From Alphaproteobacteria bacterium (GTDB lineage Bacteria > Pseudomonadota > Alphaproteobacteria > Rs-D84), in NCBI GenBank assembly GCA_009777955.1, contig WRKW01000002.1:131294-195293 (forward strand): a DNA stretch of 64,000 nt, written 5' to 3'. The notes beneath the pieces were generated by a model that worked only from the letters and a program-made list of their open reading frames with translations, made no database searches and was not told the DNA's origin. This document shows positions 9,890 through 18,633 of this stretch, piece by piece. Each line of letters starts with the position of its first letter. The stretch's first letter is position 1. The translations under genes and the position numbers were made by a program.

Positions 9890-9966
9890 GGGGTTGTAGC
9901 TCAGTTGGTTAGAGCGTCTGCCTGTCACGCAGAAGGCCGCGGGTTCGAGCCCCGTCAATCCCGCCA
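9890..9966 (+). tRNA. tRNA-Asp (anticodon GTC)
   Basis: 77-nt cloverleaf. The acceptor stem GGGGTTG pairs with CAATCCC, the anticodon loop is CTGTCAC and CCA is encoded. Its last 16 bases are the left attachment core of the integrated element. Confidence 0.97.
9951..9966 (+). repeat. attL core (direct repeat, left)
   Basis: CCCGTCAATCCCGCCA, the 3' end of tRNA-Asp, identical to 21812-21827. Confidence 0.85.
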
Positions 9967-10101
9967 CGTTTTTGGCTTTGATTTCCGCCGTTTTATAAAA
10001 AATAACAGTCCGTCAGTCCTTTTCCAGGAACTGGCGGATTTCTCGTGTTTCATGTCTTAATTAAAAAATTTAATTTTACATATTTGGGGTTGTGTGTAAT
10101 T

Positions 10102-11697
10102 ATGAGACGTGAACTGGGACGTATAACGAGAAATCTGGCGCTTCGCGGCGGGACTTTTTACTATCGAACCGAAGTAAAGCAAAATGATGGCCGTTACCGT
10201 TCTTTCAGACTTTCGTTGCGGACAAGTGATTTTGCCACAGCGATTGATAGACTGAGTCAAGTTAAAGGACGAAAAATGGGCGAAAATAGTGATTTTGCGA
10301 ACCTAAGCAATGAAGAGCTATTCGACTTATGGTGCAAAAACAAGGCCAAAGCGGATGTCGCAGTCAAGCCAGGATATCCCGATTCTGTTATGGTTCGACA
10401 AAGCGTGGAAAAAGAGGCGCTGACAAACATACTTTTCATAAACCTGGAGTTCAATAAGCGTTCAAAAACCGATGAAACAATAAAAGAACAGTTTGTAGAG
10501 GTAGGTGAGCATTTTAGGAAAAGCAAAAAATATATCGACTGGGAAGACTATCAGATGCGGCACACGGGTGTAGGTATTGGTCATACGTTGCCAGCCATAG
10601 CGCATCAGCAACCAGAACCGGCGCTAAAGCATACCATTATGGATGTTATGGAGAGCATGCTGATAAGAGGTAAAGCCAAAGCCCTCGACACTAAGAAAGC
10701 CAAAAGGAATGCCATAAAGAAGATGATCGAAGATGCTGGGTTTAAAATGGATGATGAATATTCTAGGATAAACAATAGAGAGGCGATCGCTAAGATAAAT
10801 AAAGCGGTTTTGGATAGAAAAAACACAGAAACGATACAAAACGATCGCCTAATAGTAATTTTGGGATTTTTGGAAGAACTTATCAAGCATGCCAATGAAA
10901 TAGATGACCGGTATGAGTGTAAAAAATTACTGTTTGAAATTACTCCCCCTGCCGAAACCCCGGATAGTGAAAGAAAAGGATTTCAGGATTTTGAAGACGA
11001 GCATTTGAAAAAAATATTCGATCCTAAGCACAAGTTTTTCACATATCATCCTGAACTATTTATGGCTTGCATAATCGCATCTTTTGCCGGGTCCAGAACC
11101 AATGCCTCTATTACACTGCAATACAAAGATATATGTGATGTTGATGGGCTAGATTATATAAATTTCCGTGAGGATAGCAATGCCCCAAAAAAGAAATTAA
11201 AGACAAATGCTTCAGCTAGACCCTTCCCAATTCCTAAGCAATTGCTAGACTTTGGGACTGTGGATTTGATAAAAAAACGCCAAGAAAAGCTGGGTAAATT
11301 ACCAGAGGACTTTATTTTCGAATGCGCTGTAAAATATGCTGACCCATCAAAGAATGCGCTAAGGCCATTCTCCAAATTTTTGGTAGAAATTGGTATAAAG
11401 AAAGACCCGAGTGACAGACGATACAGTTTTCACAGTTTCCGAGATACAATTTCAAATAAAATGGACGACCTTGATATAAAAGACGCCGCTGTCAATAAGC
11501 TCATTGGCTGGGAAGCCAAAAGTGTGCGTGAAAAGTTTTACTTAAAAAAGAAACTGGAAAAATTGAAGATTGAGGCCGACAAGGTGGTTTATGCGGAAGA
11601 CATACTACATCTTGAATATTGGAAGCCCATAATCCACGACCTTTTCCTAAACCCGGACAAAGTTGAAAAAACACTCCGCAAAAAGAAGGATAAATAG
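10102..11697 (+). CDS. Tyrosine recombinase / integrase
   Basis: 531 aa when started at the ATG at 10102; an earlier ATG at 10045 adds 19 hydrophobic residues that do not fit the family. The C-terminal catalytic domain has the expected residues: R332 in FAGSRTNASITL, a lysine in the following beta-hairpin (KLKTNAS), H444 and R447 in FHSFRDT, W470 in LIGWEAKSV (in place of the second His, which is allowed) and the nucleophile Y480 in REKFYLKKK. An N-terminal SAM-like DNA-binding region precedes it. It would cut and join the 16-bp core shared by the tRNA-Asp end and 21812-21827. No separate excisionase is recognised. Confidence 0.92.
   Translation: MRRELGRITRNLALRGGTFYYRTEVKQNDGRYRSFRLSLRTSDFATAIDRLSQVKGRKMGENSDFANLSNEELFDLWCKNKAKADVAVKPGYPDSVMVRQSVEKEALTNILFINLEFNKRSKTDETIKEQFVEVGEHFRKSKKYIDWEDYQMRHTGVGIGHTLPAIAHQQPEPALKHTIMDVMESMLIRGKAKALDTKKAKRNAIKKMIEDAGFKMDDEYSRINNREAIAKINKAVLDRKNTETIQNDRLIVILGFLEELIKHANEIDDRYECKKLLFEITPPAETPDSERKGFQDFEDEHLKKIFDPKHKFFTYHPELFMACIIASFAGSRTNASITLQYKDICDVDGLDYINFREDSNAPKKKLKTNASARPFPIPKQLLDFGTVDLIKKRQEKLGKLPEDFIFECAVKYADPSKNALRPFSKFLVEIGIKKDPSDRRYSFHSFRDTISNKMDDLDIKDAAVNKLIGWEAKSVREKFYLKKKLEKLKIEADKVVYAEDILHLEYWKPIIHDLFLNPDKVEKTLRKKKDK
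10106..10122 (+). repeat. Left copy of a 17-bp terminal repeat
   Basis: GACGTGAACTGGGACGT, matching 21710-21726 at 16 of 17 positions. It overlaps the first codons of the integrase. The pair could be arm-type recombinase binding sites near each end of the element. Confidence 0.45.
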
Positions 11698-12039
11698 ATG
11701 TCAAAGAAATTAGATCAAATCGAAGCTTGTCAATTACACAATGATTTTGAACGATGTATGTTTTGTGCCGAACTAAGCGAAAAAGGGAGCGAGAAGTCAC
11801 ATTTATATAGGACCGTAATGGGTGATTTTTTCAACGCCGCTGCTAACGAACTAAAAAAAGAAATCATAAAACGCCGGATAATATTGCGTCCTGACTCAAG
11901 AGCATTCAAAATCTATGAGCGGCCCGGCGAAAAAACATGGGATGGATATATGCATAGTAGAAAAAACAGAGACGAAGTCAATGAATTATTTCGCATATAT
12001 TACAGCATATGCCCCAAAATACAGGATAAAGCTATATGA
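11698..12039 (+). CDS. Hypothetical protein of the element
   Basis: 113 aa. The ATG follows the integrase stop codon with no gap, and the next gene's ATG overlaps this stop (ATGA), so the three genes are translationally coupled. The protein is soluble and charged, with an HNDFERCMFCAEL segment holding CxxC and no recognised family. It may be an accessory factor for integration or excision, but that rests on position only. Confidence 0.6.
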   Translation: MSKKLDQIEACQLHNDFERCMFCAELSEKGSEKSHLYRTVMGDFFNAAANELKKEIIKRRIILRPDSRAFKIYERPGEKTWDGYMHSRKNRDEVNELFRIYYSICPKIQDKAI

Positions 12040-12281
12040 GAGATGTATTCATAACTGACGATGATTGTAAAGTCTTATGCGTTAAGCATTTGACAGGACA
12101 AAGATATGTGCAGGGTTTAATAGACGGGGCAGTATTCATTAAACATGACTCACGTTTCACGAATTTTACACCTGTTAGGCCATGTATGAAACTCAATGAC
12201 TATCAGAGACTGGAGGGGGAAGATATAATACCGATTAGCAAGTGGGAGATTCTGAATCCACCACAAGATTTTTTGATATAA
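12036..12281 (+). CDS. Small hypothetical protein of the element
   Basis: 81 aa, starts within the ATGA overlap with the previous gene and ends 8 bp from the convergent RhuM-family gene. No motif, signal or membrane segment is seen. Support comes from the stop-start overlap. Confidence 0.5.
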   Translation: MRDVFITDDDCKVLCVKHLTGQRYVQGLIDGAVFIKHDSRFTNFTPVRPCMKLNDYQRLEGEDIIPISKWEILNPPQDFLI

Positions 12282-12289
12282 AGGAATAC

Positions 12290-13420
12290 TCAGACCTTAT
12301 TACGCGTGCTCTTCTTAGGTTTGCTTTCTGCCGATTCCAGTTTCTTTTGAGTATCTTTCAAATCTACCAGCAATCGTTTTTCAAAGTCCGATATATATTT
12401 GGCGTCTTGTATCGGTTGGAATTTTTCATATTCGCCCAAGGCTTTGGCGTCCGCTTGTTCTTTACTGATTTTTCCCAGGTCTTGTAAAACCGGAAATCCG
12501 TTCAGGTCCAAGTATCCGCTCATAAACCCAATCCAGTCTTGCATAGTGGTTGGCAGTTGTCTTTCCGCCCGCATTTCGGCCAGGTCCAGAAACGTGGTCA
12601 CGGCCAAGCGTAACCTGTGCAATTCATCATCAGATAGGTAATTTTTTGCAACAGTAACGTCTGTTTTATAAATTTTACCATCCGGCGAGTGCGCCCAAGA
12701 CGTCAGCCCCATATTGTCTTTTCCGGCATCGGCTCGTTTATGGATAATTTCTGCCGCCGTATTCCCGGCAATGGCATAGTGCAGTTTATTCTGTATGAAA
12801 GCGAAAAATTCTTTGGTTATTGTGCTATCTTTATCATAATCTGATGCCAGTGCGAATATGTCTGTTATCTGTAAATAAATCCGGCGTTCGGAAAGGCGTA
12901 TATCCCGAATCCTTTCCAACATTTCTTTGAAATACGATTCATCAAACCTGCGCCCGCTCTTGAATCTATCATCATTCAGAACAAAGCCTTTTTGGATGTA
13001 CTCATGTAAAACACGGGTGGCGAATTTGCGGAACTGGGTCGCCTGGATAGAATTAACGCGATAACCGACTGAAATTACAGCGTCCAGGTTATAGAATTGG
13101 ATTTCGCGCTCTACCTGGCGTTTCCCCTCTTGTCGAACTACTCGGATTTTCCGAGTAGTTGGATTTTTATCAAGTTCTCCGGCAGCATAAATATGCGCTA
13201 AATGCTCCGTTATGGTATTTTCCGCCACACCAAACAACTGGGACATAATCTGTTGGCTCATCCACATGTTTTCATCAGCCATATAGACTTCGATTTCAAC
13301 CTCGCCATTATCACGAGTGTAGAACGCAAGACCCACCCGTTCAGGAATTTCCCGGTCAAACTGCTTCCGCCATTCGGTCAGCTGATTATCCAGTGCTATG
13401 GGTGTTTTAGCGTTTTTCAT
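12290..13420 (-). CDS. RhuM family protein
   Basis: 376 aa. It matches the virulence-protein RhuM family: an N-terminal winged-helix-like region (MWMSQQIMSQLFGVAENTITEHL, then YNLDAVISVGYRVNS) similar to phage antirepressor N-domains, a central helical region (RRIYLQITDIFALASDYDKDS) and a C-terminal part with DELHRLRLAVTTFLDLAE. RhuM proteins are widespread on genomic islands; their biochemical role is not settled, and a nucleic-acid-binding or toxin-like role has been proposed. The start at 13420 is favoured over 13426 because the SD AAAGG is then 7 bp away. A codirectional promoter (TGGACA, 17 bp, TAAAAT) lies upstream. Confidence 0.88.
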   Translation of the reverse strand: MKNAKTPIALDNQLTEWRKQFDREIPERVGLAFYTRDNGEVEIEVYMADENMWMSQQIMSQLFGVAENTITEHLAHIYAAGELDKNPTTRKIRVVRQEGKRQVEREIQFYNLDAVISVGYRVNSIQATQFRKFATRVLHEYIQKGFVLNDDRFKSGRRFDESYFKEMLERIRDIRLSERRIYLQITDIFALASDYDKDSTITKEFFAFIQNKLHYAIAGNTAAEIIHKRADAGKDNMGLTSWAHSPDGKIYKTDVTVAKNYLSDDELHRLRLAVTTFLDLAEMRAERQLPTTMQDWIGFMSGYLDLNGFPVLQDLGKISKEQADAKALGEYEKFQPIQDAKYISDFEKRLLVDLKDTQKKLESAESKPKKSTRNKV

Positions 13421-13438
13421 TATCATACCTTTTTTTAC

Positions 13439-13467
13439 ATTTTATGCCCTTGAACCAGCATTGTCCA
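13439..13467 (-). promoter_or_regulatory. Promoter of the RhuM family gene
   Basis: Minus strand TGGACA, 17-bp spacer, TAAAAT, followed by the SD AAAGG before the start at 13420. Confidence 0.4.
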
Positions 13468-13540
13468 GCGGCAAATCAATTAAGATTGTGCTGGAATCTA
13501 TCTTTTATATTCTCTATAATTAAAAAAAAGGATGTCGATT

Positions 13541-14836
13541 ATGGCGAAATTGAAAAACTTGGATGATTTAAGTTCTCAAATCTGGAAAGAAATAAATGAT
13601 TTGAAAACACAAATTCCTGCTCTATTGGTAAGAGTAAATGAGGTTGATGTCAAAATTTCTGATGAAGTAAAAGCACTCCTTACTTACAAAAGAAGTATTG
13701 AACAACTTAAGTCCAAATTTAGAGAATATGAAGACATATATAACGATATTGTATCAAAGATGGGGGTTATCAAAACCTCCCAACAAGAATCCAGCGATAT
13801 CTTGAAAGAAATTAAAGAAACAAAAAACAGTGTAGATACCATTTCAAGTGCAGCATTTGCAATAAAAGAAGCAATAGATAAGAATCCGAATATAGTTGAT
13901 GATATTGAGACTATGAATGGGCAATTGGCAGATATTTCCAATGCACATACCGAAATTGAAAAGCATCAGACTGACATTGTAAAAATACATAAGGTGATTT
14001 TTGGCTATGATTCTGAAAATAAAGAAACGGGTGAAGTAGTTCACACAAAAGGGCTAAAAGACGAGTTGGACATAGCTTATAAGGTATTGAAAGAAAACAT
14101 AGCTAAAATCGAACAAAACACTCAAACAAAATATGATAGCCAGATTGCCGAATGGGAAAAACAGTACATCGGCCTTAAAGGACGAATTGAGAGTCTCCTG
14201 CCGGGAGCGATGCAAGCGGGATTAGCTCATGCATACCAAGTCAAACGTAGATTGGAGGAAACAAGATTAAAAGAAAGTTATAGAAAATTTGGCTGGACTA
14301 TATTTTATTTGATTTCGACCGCCGCAATTCAATTGTTAGCTGCAGGGTATTGGTTGTTTATTGACAACCAAAAGCTTTCATTTGTCTTTGAAAATATGCC
14401 TGCCGTCACAATCGGGTTGTTGCCGATATTTGGTGCTCTTATCTGGCTTGGCATATATCAAAATAAATCCTTGAATCTCACTAAAAAACTCATTGAAGAG
14501 TATTTCCATAAGGAGGCATCCGCTAGAACTTTTGAAGGATTATCAAAGCAGATAACAGATTTAGGAGATAATGAACTAGCAAATTCACTAAAAATGAAAC
14601 TTCTTGACCAAACACTTGACGCTGCCGCGAAAAATCCTAGCGAATGTATAACCGGTCATGAAAAAAGCGATAATCCATTCTTTACTTTATTTGGGGCGTC
14701 TTCAAAGCTGATAAAACAATTTGGAGGGACAGAAAATGTTGCCAAATTTTGCAGCACATTGGCAGAAATTTATACGGCACAATCCAGAAAAGAACCCCAA
14801 AACGATTCAAAATCAAATGGCACAACGAACAATTAA
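13541..14836 (+). CDS. Coiled-coil protein with two membrane segments
   Basis: 431 aa. Residues 1 to about 215 are heptad-rich and polar, predicted as long coiled coils; two hydrophobic segments follow (IFYLISTAAIQLLAAGYWLFI and AVTIGLLPIFGALIWLGIY), then a soluble C-terminal tail of about 120 residues. The start at 13541 is used because the SD AAAAGG is 9 bp upstream; the ATG at 13532 abuts the SD. It is divergent from the RhuM-family gene, with about 120 bp between their start codons. No family is recognised. Anchored coiled-coil proteins next to RhuM-like genes on islands are candidates for defence or sensing functions, but this is inference. Confidence 0.75.
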   Translation: MAKLKNLDDLSSQIWKEINDLKTQIPALLVRVNEVDVKISDEVKALLTYKRSIEQLKSKFREYEDIYNDIVSKMGVIKTSQQESSDILKEIKETKNSVDTISSAAFAIKEAIDKNPNIVDDIETMNGQLADISNAHTEIEKHQTDIVKIHKVIFGYDSENKETGEVVHTKGLKDELDIAYKVLKENIAKIEQNTQTKYDSQIAEWEKQYIGLKGRIESLLPGAMQAGLAHAYQVKRRLEETRLKESYRKFGWTIFYLISTAAIQLLAAGYWLFIDNQKLSFVFENMPAVTIGLLPIFGALIWLGIYQNKSLNLTKKLIEEYFHKEASARTFEGLSKQITDLGDNELANSLKMKLLDQTLDAAAKNPSECITGHEKSDNPFFTLFGASSKLIKQFGGTENVAKFCSTLAEIYTAQSRKEPQNDSKSNGTTNN

Positions 14837-14981
14837 AATCCCCGTATCCAAACGCCGCTCTGCTATAGCAGAGAGATTGTTGATTCGTGGACGATTTAAA
14901 GCAAAAGAAATCCCTAACAAAAAGACCCTACAGAAACATCGAAAACTTCGCAACAAAGTAGTTTTTGAAGCTGAAGAATAG
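14817..14981 (+). CDS. Small basic protein
   Basis: 54 aa from the ATG at 14817, overlapping the end of the previous gene by 20 bp in another frame. It is rich in Lys and Arg (PVSKRRSAIAERLLIRGRFK) and could bind nucleic acid. The frame is open further upstream (to an ATG at 14721), but that part would lie wholly inside the previous gene. No known family. Confidence 0.4.
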   Translation: MAQRTIKIPVSKRRSAIAERLLIRGRFKAKEIPNKKTLQKHRKLRNKVVFEAEE

Positions 14982-15079
14982 AATGTAATCTATTTTGACT
15001 AATTTTACTCATAACAGCATTTAATTTGTCCCTAATTTTATCCGGCAGTGAATTATGACAAAGCTCACGAAAGTTTCTT

Positions 15080-15187
15080 TTATTTCATTTGATTTTTTAG
15101 TGACATTATTCTAAACTCCGCTTTGATACAGGTAGGCTGCCTGTATTGAGGAGTCATTACCTCTATTACCAGTGTCCGTGGGGACAT
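15080..15187 (-). CDS. Icd-like small ORF downstream of a C4-like RNA region
   Basis: 35 aa starting at the ATG at 15187, with a perfect SD (GGAGG) 6 bp upstream that lies inside a strong hairpin. The peptide contains RTLVIEVMTPQYRQPT, a wording I associate with short ORFs next to phage C4 antisense RNAs (phage P1 Icd-like leader ORFs); this comparison is from memory. No downstream antirepressor gene follows on the same strand, so the switch may be a remnant or act only on this ORF. Confidence 0.4.
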   Translation of the reverse strand: MSPRTLVIEVMTPQYRQPTCIKAEFRIMSLKNQMK

Positions 15188-15310
15188 AAAAAACCTCCAA
15201 CCCTCGGTTGGAGTGTGTGAATAATGCTTCGGCAAAATAAGCACGACTATTCTGGTAGTAGTTAATGACCCTCCAACCGCCAAATCAGCCGGGCGGTTTT
15301 CATTTGCCAA
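15188..15310 (-). ncRNA. Candidate C4-like antisense/leader RNA
   Basis: This 344-bp gene-free stretch (14982-15325) holds a set of complementary segments. Read on the minus strand: GGTTGGAG (15278-15271), CTCCAACC (15213-15206) and GGTTGGAG (15202-15195), the last being part of the SD of the small ORF at 15187. The middle segment can pair with either outer one, so the ribosome site can be hidden or freed. This is the logic of the P1/P7 C4 RNA that controls icd and ant. A further stem AACCGCC/GGCGGTT (15275-15281 with 15292-15298) overlaps the first segment. Read on the plus strand the same parts would form an attenuator in front of the autotransporter gene at 15326, the alternative explanation. 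Confidence 0.4.
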
Positions 15311-15325
15311 AACATAGGGTCAAAA

Positions 15326-18298
15326 ATGAAAAAACTACTTTTAATTTTCTTTACAATGTGTCTAGGATTCAATGCCTATGCTTTCAATTTTACAAATTAC
15401 ACGCCGACACTGGACAGACTATATGCTGATGGCCAATCCACAATCAATAGCGGGTATTCTATATCTTTTACGCCCGTTACAACACCTGGGTCAAATGCTG
15501 TAACTATTTATGAATGGATAGGTGGAATGTGGACACCGAGATACAGAAACTATACACTCGGTGGAAACGGTTCTGTAAGAGGGACGCGAGTTATACAAAA
15601 TACCAATACCGCGCTGATAACGGGATATTTCCGGGATATTACTTTGACCTGTGCCAGCGGGGATTGTAACGGTGCGGCGATTCTAAACAATGCAACGATA
15701 GACGATATTTACGCCGACTTTATCAATAATACTAACTTCGGCACTAATATTGCAAAGTATGATAAAGGCGGTGCGATTGCTAACTTTGCGACAATAAGAA
15801 ATATTTATGGCGATTTTATAGGGAATAATATTAGGCGCAGTCAGGGCGGTTATGGCGGCGCAATTTATAACGAGGGTGGAACCATAAATAACATTACCGG
15901 AAACTTTGCGTATAATCATATTGCCTATCTTACAAATCAAACAAGTTATGGCGGCGCGATTGCCAATATAAACGCCACTGGACCTTATCGACTTGGGCGG
16001 ATAGATAGCATTACCGGCGATTTTATCGGCAATTATATTTGGGTGGGTGGCTTTGGTGGCCGAGGTGGTGCGATATACAATGAGGGTACTATCGGCACTA
16101 TCAGCGGTAATTTTATTGATAATTTTGTTGTCATAAATAATACGACTGCTGCTGCTTTGGGTGGCGCGATTTATACAATGGAAAATCTGACTTTCCTTGC
16201 CGATGGTAATGATTATTGGTTTAGAGGAAATTATACGCAAAGGGCGGGCGAAGCGAAAAACTATAATGCGATATATGCCGCCGGTGGTAAAACACTAACT
16301 TTCAATACGATAAATAATGGCTCGTGGATTTTTGAAGATAATATTGATGGCGGTGTAAATTATATCGTGTCCTTGACTGGCGATGGCACCGGCAAAACAG
16401 TTTTCAAAAATGATATTATAAATGCTGGCAGTGTAAATATAACTAATTCTACATTGGTGTTTAATAGCGGTGTTTATGGACAAGGTAGATTTGTCGCTGG
16501 CCTTTCCGGTCTACCGAACCTTTCTTTGAACAACGGAATTTTTGATATTGCCAACGGATATATTGAAACTATAAATCTGAAATCTTTGTCGGCCAGCAAT
16601 GATTCTTATATTTATCTTGATTTGAATCCGGCAACTTTGACGGCGGACAAACTAGCGGTAGATGGAAATATCACAGGCACTATCAAACTTGTAGTCAATG
16701 CTCTATCCGATTTGGACTTGCGCGAATCCGACCCGATTTTATTCGCGACTGCTACTGGCGTCGGTAGTGCGACATCATTTGAAATTTTTCGTGTTTATGG
16801 CAGCCCTTTCTTGTTTGATATAAATTTTGTTGATGGTGCGACTAAACAATGGCTACTTGCTATGAACAATACCAAAAATACAGACTACACAGGCAGTTTT
16901 GATTATGAGGCTTGTGACGGTCCAACACCGGGGGCACATTGTCCGACTGGTCCGAATGACGATTGTGACGGACCAACCCCCGGGCCTCATTGCCCAACTG
17001 ACCCGGGCGATGATTGTGACGGTCCAACACCGGGGGCGCATTGTCCAACAGGTCCGAATGACGATTGTGACGGTCCAACACCAGGCCCCCATTGTCCGAC
17101 TGGTCCGAATGACGATTGTGACGGTCCAACCCCCGGGCCTCATTGCCCAACTGACCCGGGCGATGATTGTGACGGTCCAACACCGGGGGCGCATTGTCCA
17201 ACTGACCCAGGGGACGATTGCGACGGACCGACCCCCGGAGCTCATTGTCCGGCAGACCCCACCGACCCGACAGACCCAACAGACCCCGGCGGTGGCAGTG
17301 TAATCGCGCAAGAAGTTTATCCCGAAGTTATGGCCTATGTTGGTATGCAGTCTGTTATGCTGAGTCAAACAATGGGCATTTTGGATATTGTTATCAATTC
17401 TACTACTTCTGCCATGATTCAAACAACACCGTCATTTTCTTTTAGTGATAATCGCCTTGGCTCTTATTCCGGCGATAATCGTTTTGGCTTTGGCGCGTCA
17501 TCGTATGCCAGCGGCGATACTGGTATATGGTTACAGCCTGTCTATTCCAACATAAAGAACAAGAACATAGTGTCAAGTAATACAAATGTTGCAGGTGTTG
17601 CCTTTGGGGTACAAAAATCATTTATCAAAGATTTTACTACTGGCTTGTTCGGCTCTCTAAGTTATGCGAACAGCAAACTTGACGGCGATGGTGAGGGTAT
17701 CTATTCAACAACGGCCAGCACCTTGAAAACTAATAGTATGCTGTTTGGCGGATATGCAAAATACAGCCCCGGATTATCTACGCTGTTTATATCGGCTTAT
17801 GGCGGCACTATGAACTCGGCACTAAGTACTGGTGACGGCCTAGATGTGGACGCAAAAGCCAGTGTAATGGGTTTAAAAGCATTGGGTGAATACGGCTTTG
17901 ATGTTGGCGGCGGATTCTCTATCGCGCCCGGTATAGGTTTGGGATATAACCAAATCGCTGTTGATAACATAAAAGATGATGTGGGCAAGACCGCTGAATA
18001 TAACACTTTGCGACAGATACAAGGCGATGTAGGATTCAGATTCAAGCAATCATTTGAAAATAAATCTAATGTGTATTTGAGGCCGTCTTATATGCTGACT
18101 TCTACCAGTGGAAACAAAGTAGATATTACAGGACTGGGCGAAATAGAAACGGTAAAAGACATGGGCATTATGCAGATTGAACTAGGCGGCGATTTAGTAA
18201 TGGCCGATAGATTTACTGGTAACGCTTTCACAAAATACAGCACCGGGTCGGATTACAGCAACTTTACTATCGGCGCCGGATTTTTATATAAATTCTAA
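15326..18298 (+). CDS. Autotransporter adhesin with Cys-rich repeat linker
   Basis: 990 aa, type V secretion. Parts in order: signal peptide (MKKLLLIFFTMCLGFNAYA); a passenger with repeats of the kind GGAIYNEGTI..I.GNFI, as in right-handed beta helices (about 95-300); a further repeat region to about 520; seven units of 17 aa with two cysteines each (530-648); a DPTDPTDP linker; and a C-terminal autotransporter barrel (about 700-990) with DTGIWLQPVYSN and a final GAGFLYKF. The C-terminal aromatic fits BAM recognition. An AGGG SD lies 8 bp before the ATG. It is the largest gene on the tRNA-Asp element and probably its cargo, giving the host a new surface adhesin. Confidence 0.9.
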   Translation: MKKLLLIFFTMCLGFNAYAFNFTNYTPTLDRLYADGQSTINSGYSISFTPVTTPGSNAVTIYEWIGGMWTPRYRNYTLGGNGSVRGTRVIQNTNTALITGYFRDITLTCASGDCNGAAILNNATIDDIYADFINNTNFGTNIAKYDKGGAIANFATIRNIYGDFIGNNIRRSQGGYGGAIYNEGGTINNITGNFAYNHIAYLTNQTSYGGAIANINATGPYRLGRIDSITGDFIGNYIWVGGFGGRGGAIYNEGTIGTISGNFIDNFVVINNTTAAALGGAIYTMENLTFLADGNDYWFRGNYTQRAGEAKNYNAIYAAGGKTLTFNTINNGSWIFEDNIDGGVNYIVSLTGDGTGKTVFKNDIINAGSVNITNSTLVFNSGVYGQGRFVAGLSGLPNLSLNNGIFDIANGYIETINLKSLSASNDSYIYLDLNPATLTADKLAVDGNITGTIKLVVNALSDLDLRESDPILFATATGVGSATSFEIFRVYGSPFLFDINFVDGATKQWLLAMNNTKNTDYTGSFDYEACDGPTPGAHCPTGPNDDCDGPTPGPHCPTDPGDDCDGPTPGAHCPTGPNDDCDGPTPGPHCPTGPNDDCDGPTPGPHCPTDPGDDCDGPTPGAHCPTDPGDDCDGPTPGAHCPADPTDPTDPTDPGGGSVIAQEVYPEVMAYVGMQSVMLSQTMGILDIVINSTTSAMIQTTPSFSFSDNRLGSYSGDNRFGFGASSYASGDTGIWLQPVYSNIKNKNIVSSNTNVAGVAFGVQKSFIKDFTTGLFGSLSYANSKLDGDGEGIYSTTASTLKTNSMLFGGYAKYSPGLSTLFISAYGGTMNSALSTGDGLDVDAKASVMGLKALGEYGFDVGGGFSIAPGIGLGYNQIAVDNIKDDVGKTAEYNTLRQIQGDVGFRFKQSFENKSNVYLRPSYMLTSTSGNKVDITGLGEIETVKDMGIMQIELGGDLVMADRFTGNAFTKYSTGSDYSNFTIGAGFLYKF
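16913..17269 (+). repeat. Seven 51-bp tandem repeats in the autotransporter gene
   Basis: Each unit encodes CDGPTPG(A/P)HCPT(G/D)P(N/G)DD, with two Cys eight residues apart; the last unit degenerates into a DPT-rich linker. Units alternate between two or three variants, which suggests unequal exchange or copy-number change. Confidence 0.9.
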
Positions 18299-18337
18299 CT
18301 GACCTTTTATTCGCGTCTTTATGCACTTGTCTTCCTC

Positions 18338-18361
18338 CCAGACACCCTTTTGGGTGTCTGG
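18338..18361 (+). terminator. Hairpin after the autotransporter gene
   Basis: CCAGACACCC, loop TTTT, GGGTGTCTGG: a perfect 10-bp stem 39 bp after the stop codon. No T run follows, so it could be a mRNA 3' stabiliser or a weak terminator. Confidence 0.5.
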
Positions 18362-18380
18362 AAGGGGGTAAAATCAAGCT

Positions 18381-18623
18381 GTGGAAATCAACAAAGCAAA
18401 TCGTAAACAGTATGTTGGCGTTCAGGGTGTATATGCCGTTCTCTCCGATAATAAACCAGTATTAAAGACTAATGGGAAACCTTGGTCAGGACGTACTAAC
18501 AGCATGGGTAATTACTATGGGGTTATTGTCGGCAGCGCGAAGTATACAGAATATGTCAAGTTGGGGGCTGTGTGGTGTGATGGATATAAAATCATGTTCA
18601 CAGCTAATGACGAACAAATTTAA
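18381..18623 (+). CDS. Small hypothetical protein of the element
   Basis: 80 aa with a GTG start at 18381 and the purine-rich stretch GAAGGGGG about 12 bp upstream. Soluble, no signal or known domain. It ends 10 bp before the next gene and probably shares its transcript. Confidence 0.5.
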   Translation: MEINKANRKQYVGVQGVYAVLSDNKPVLKTNGKPWSGRTNSMGNYYGVIVGSAKYTEYVKLGAVWCDGYKIMFTANDEQI

Positions 18624-18633
18624 GGAGAATACT

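Noticed and set aside
16913..17269. Possible CRISPR array
   Set aside because: The units are contiguous and in frame within an autotransporter gene, with no unique spacers and no cas genes.
16853..17422. 189-codon and 139-codon minus-strand frames and a 134-codon plus-strand frame over the repeat array
   Set aside because: Frames produced by the 51-bp repeat; a repeat length divisible by three keeps all frames open.
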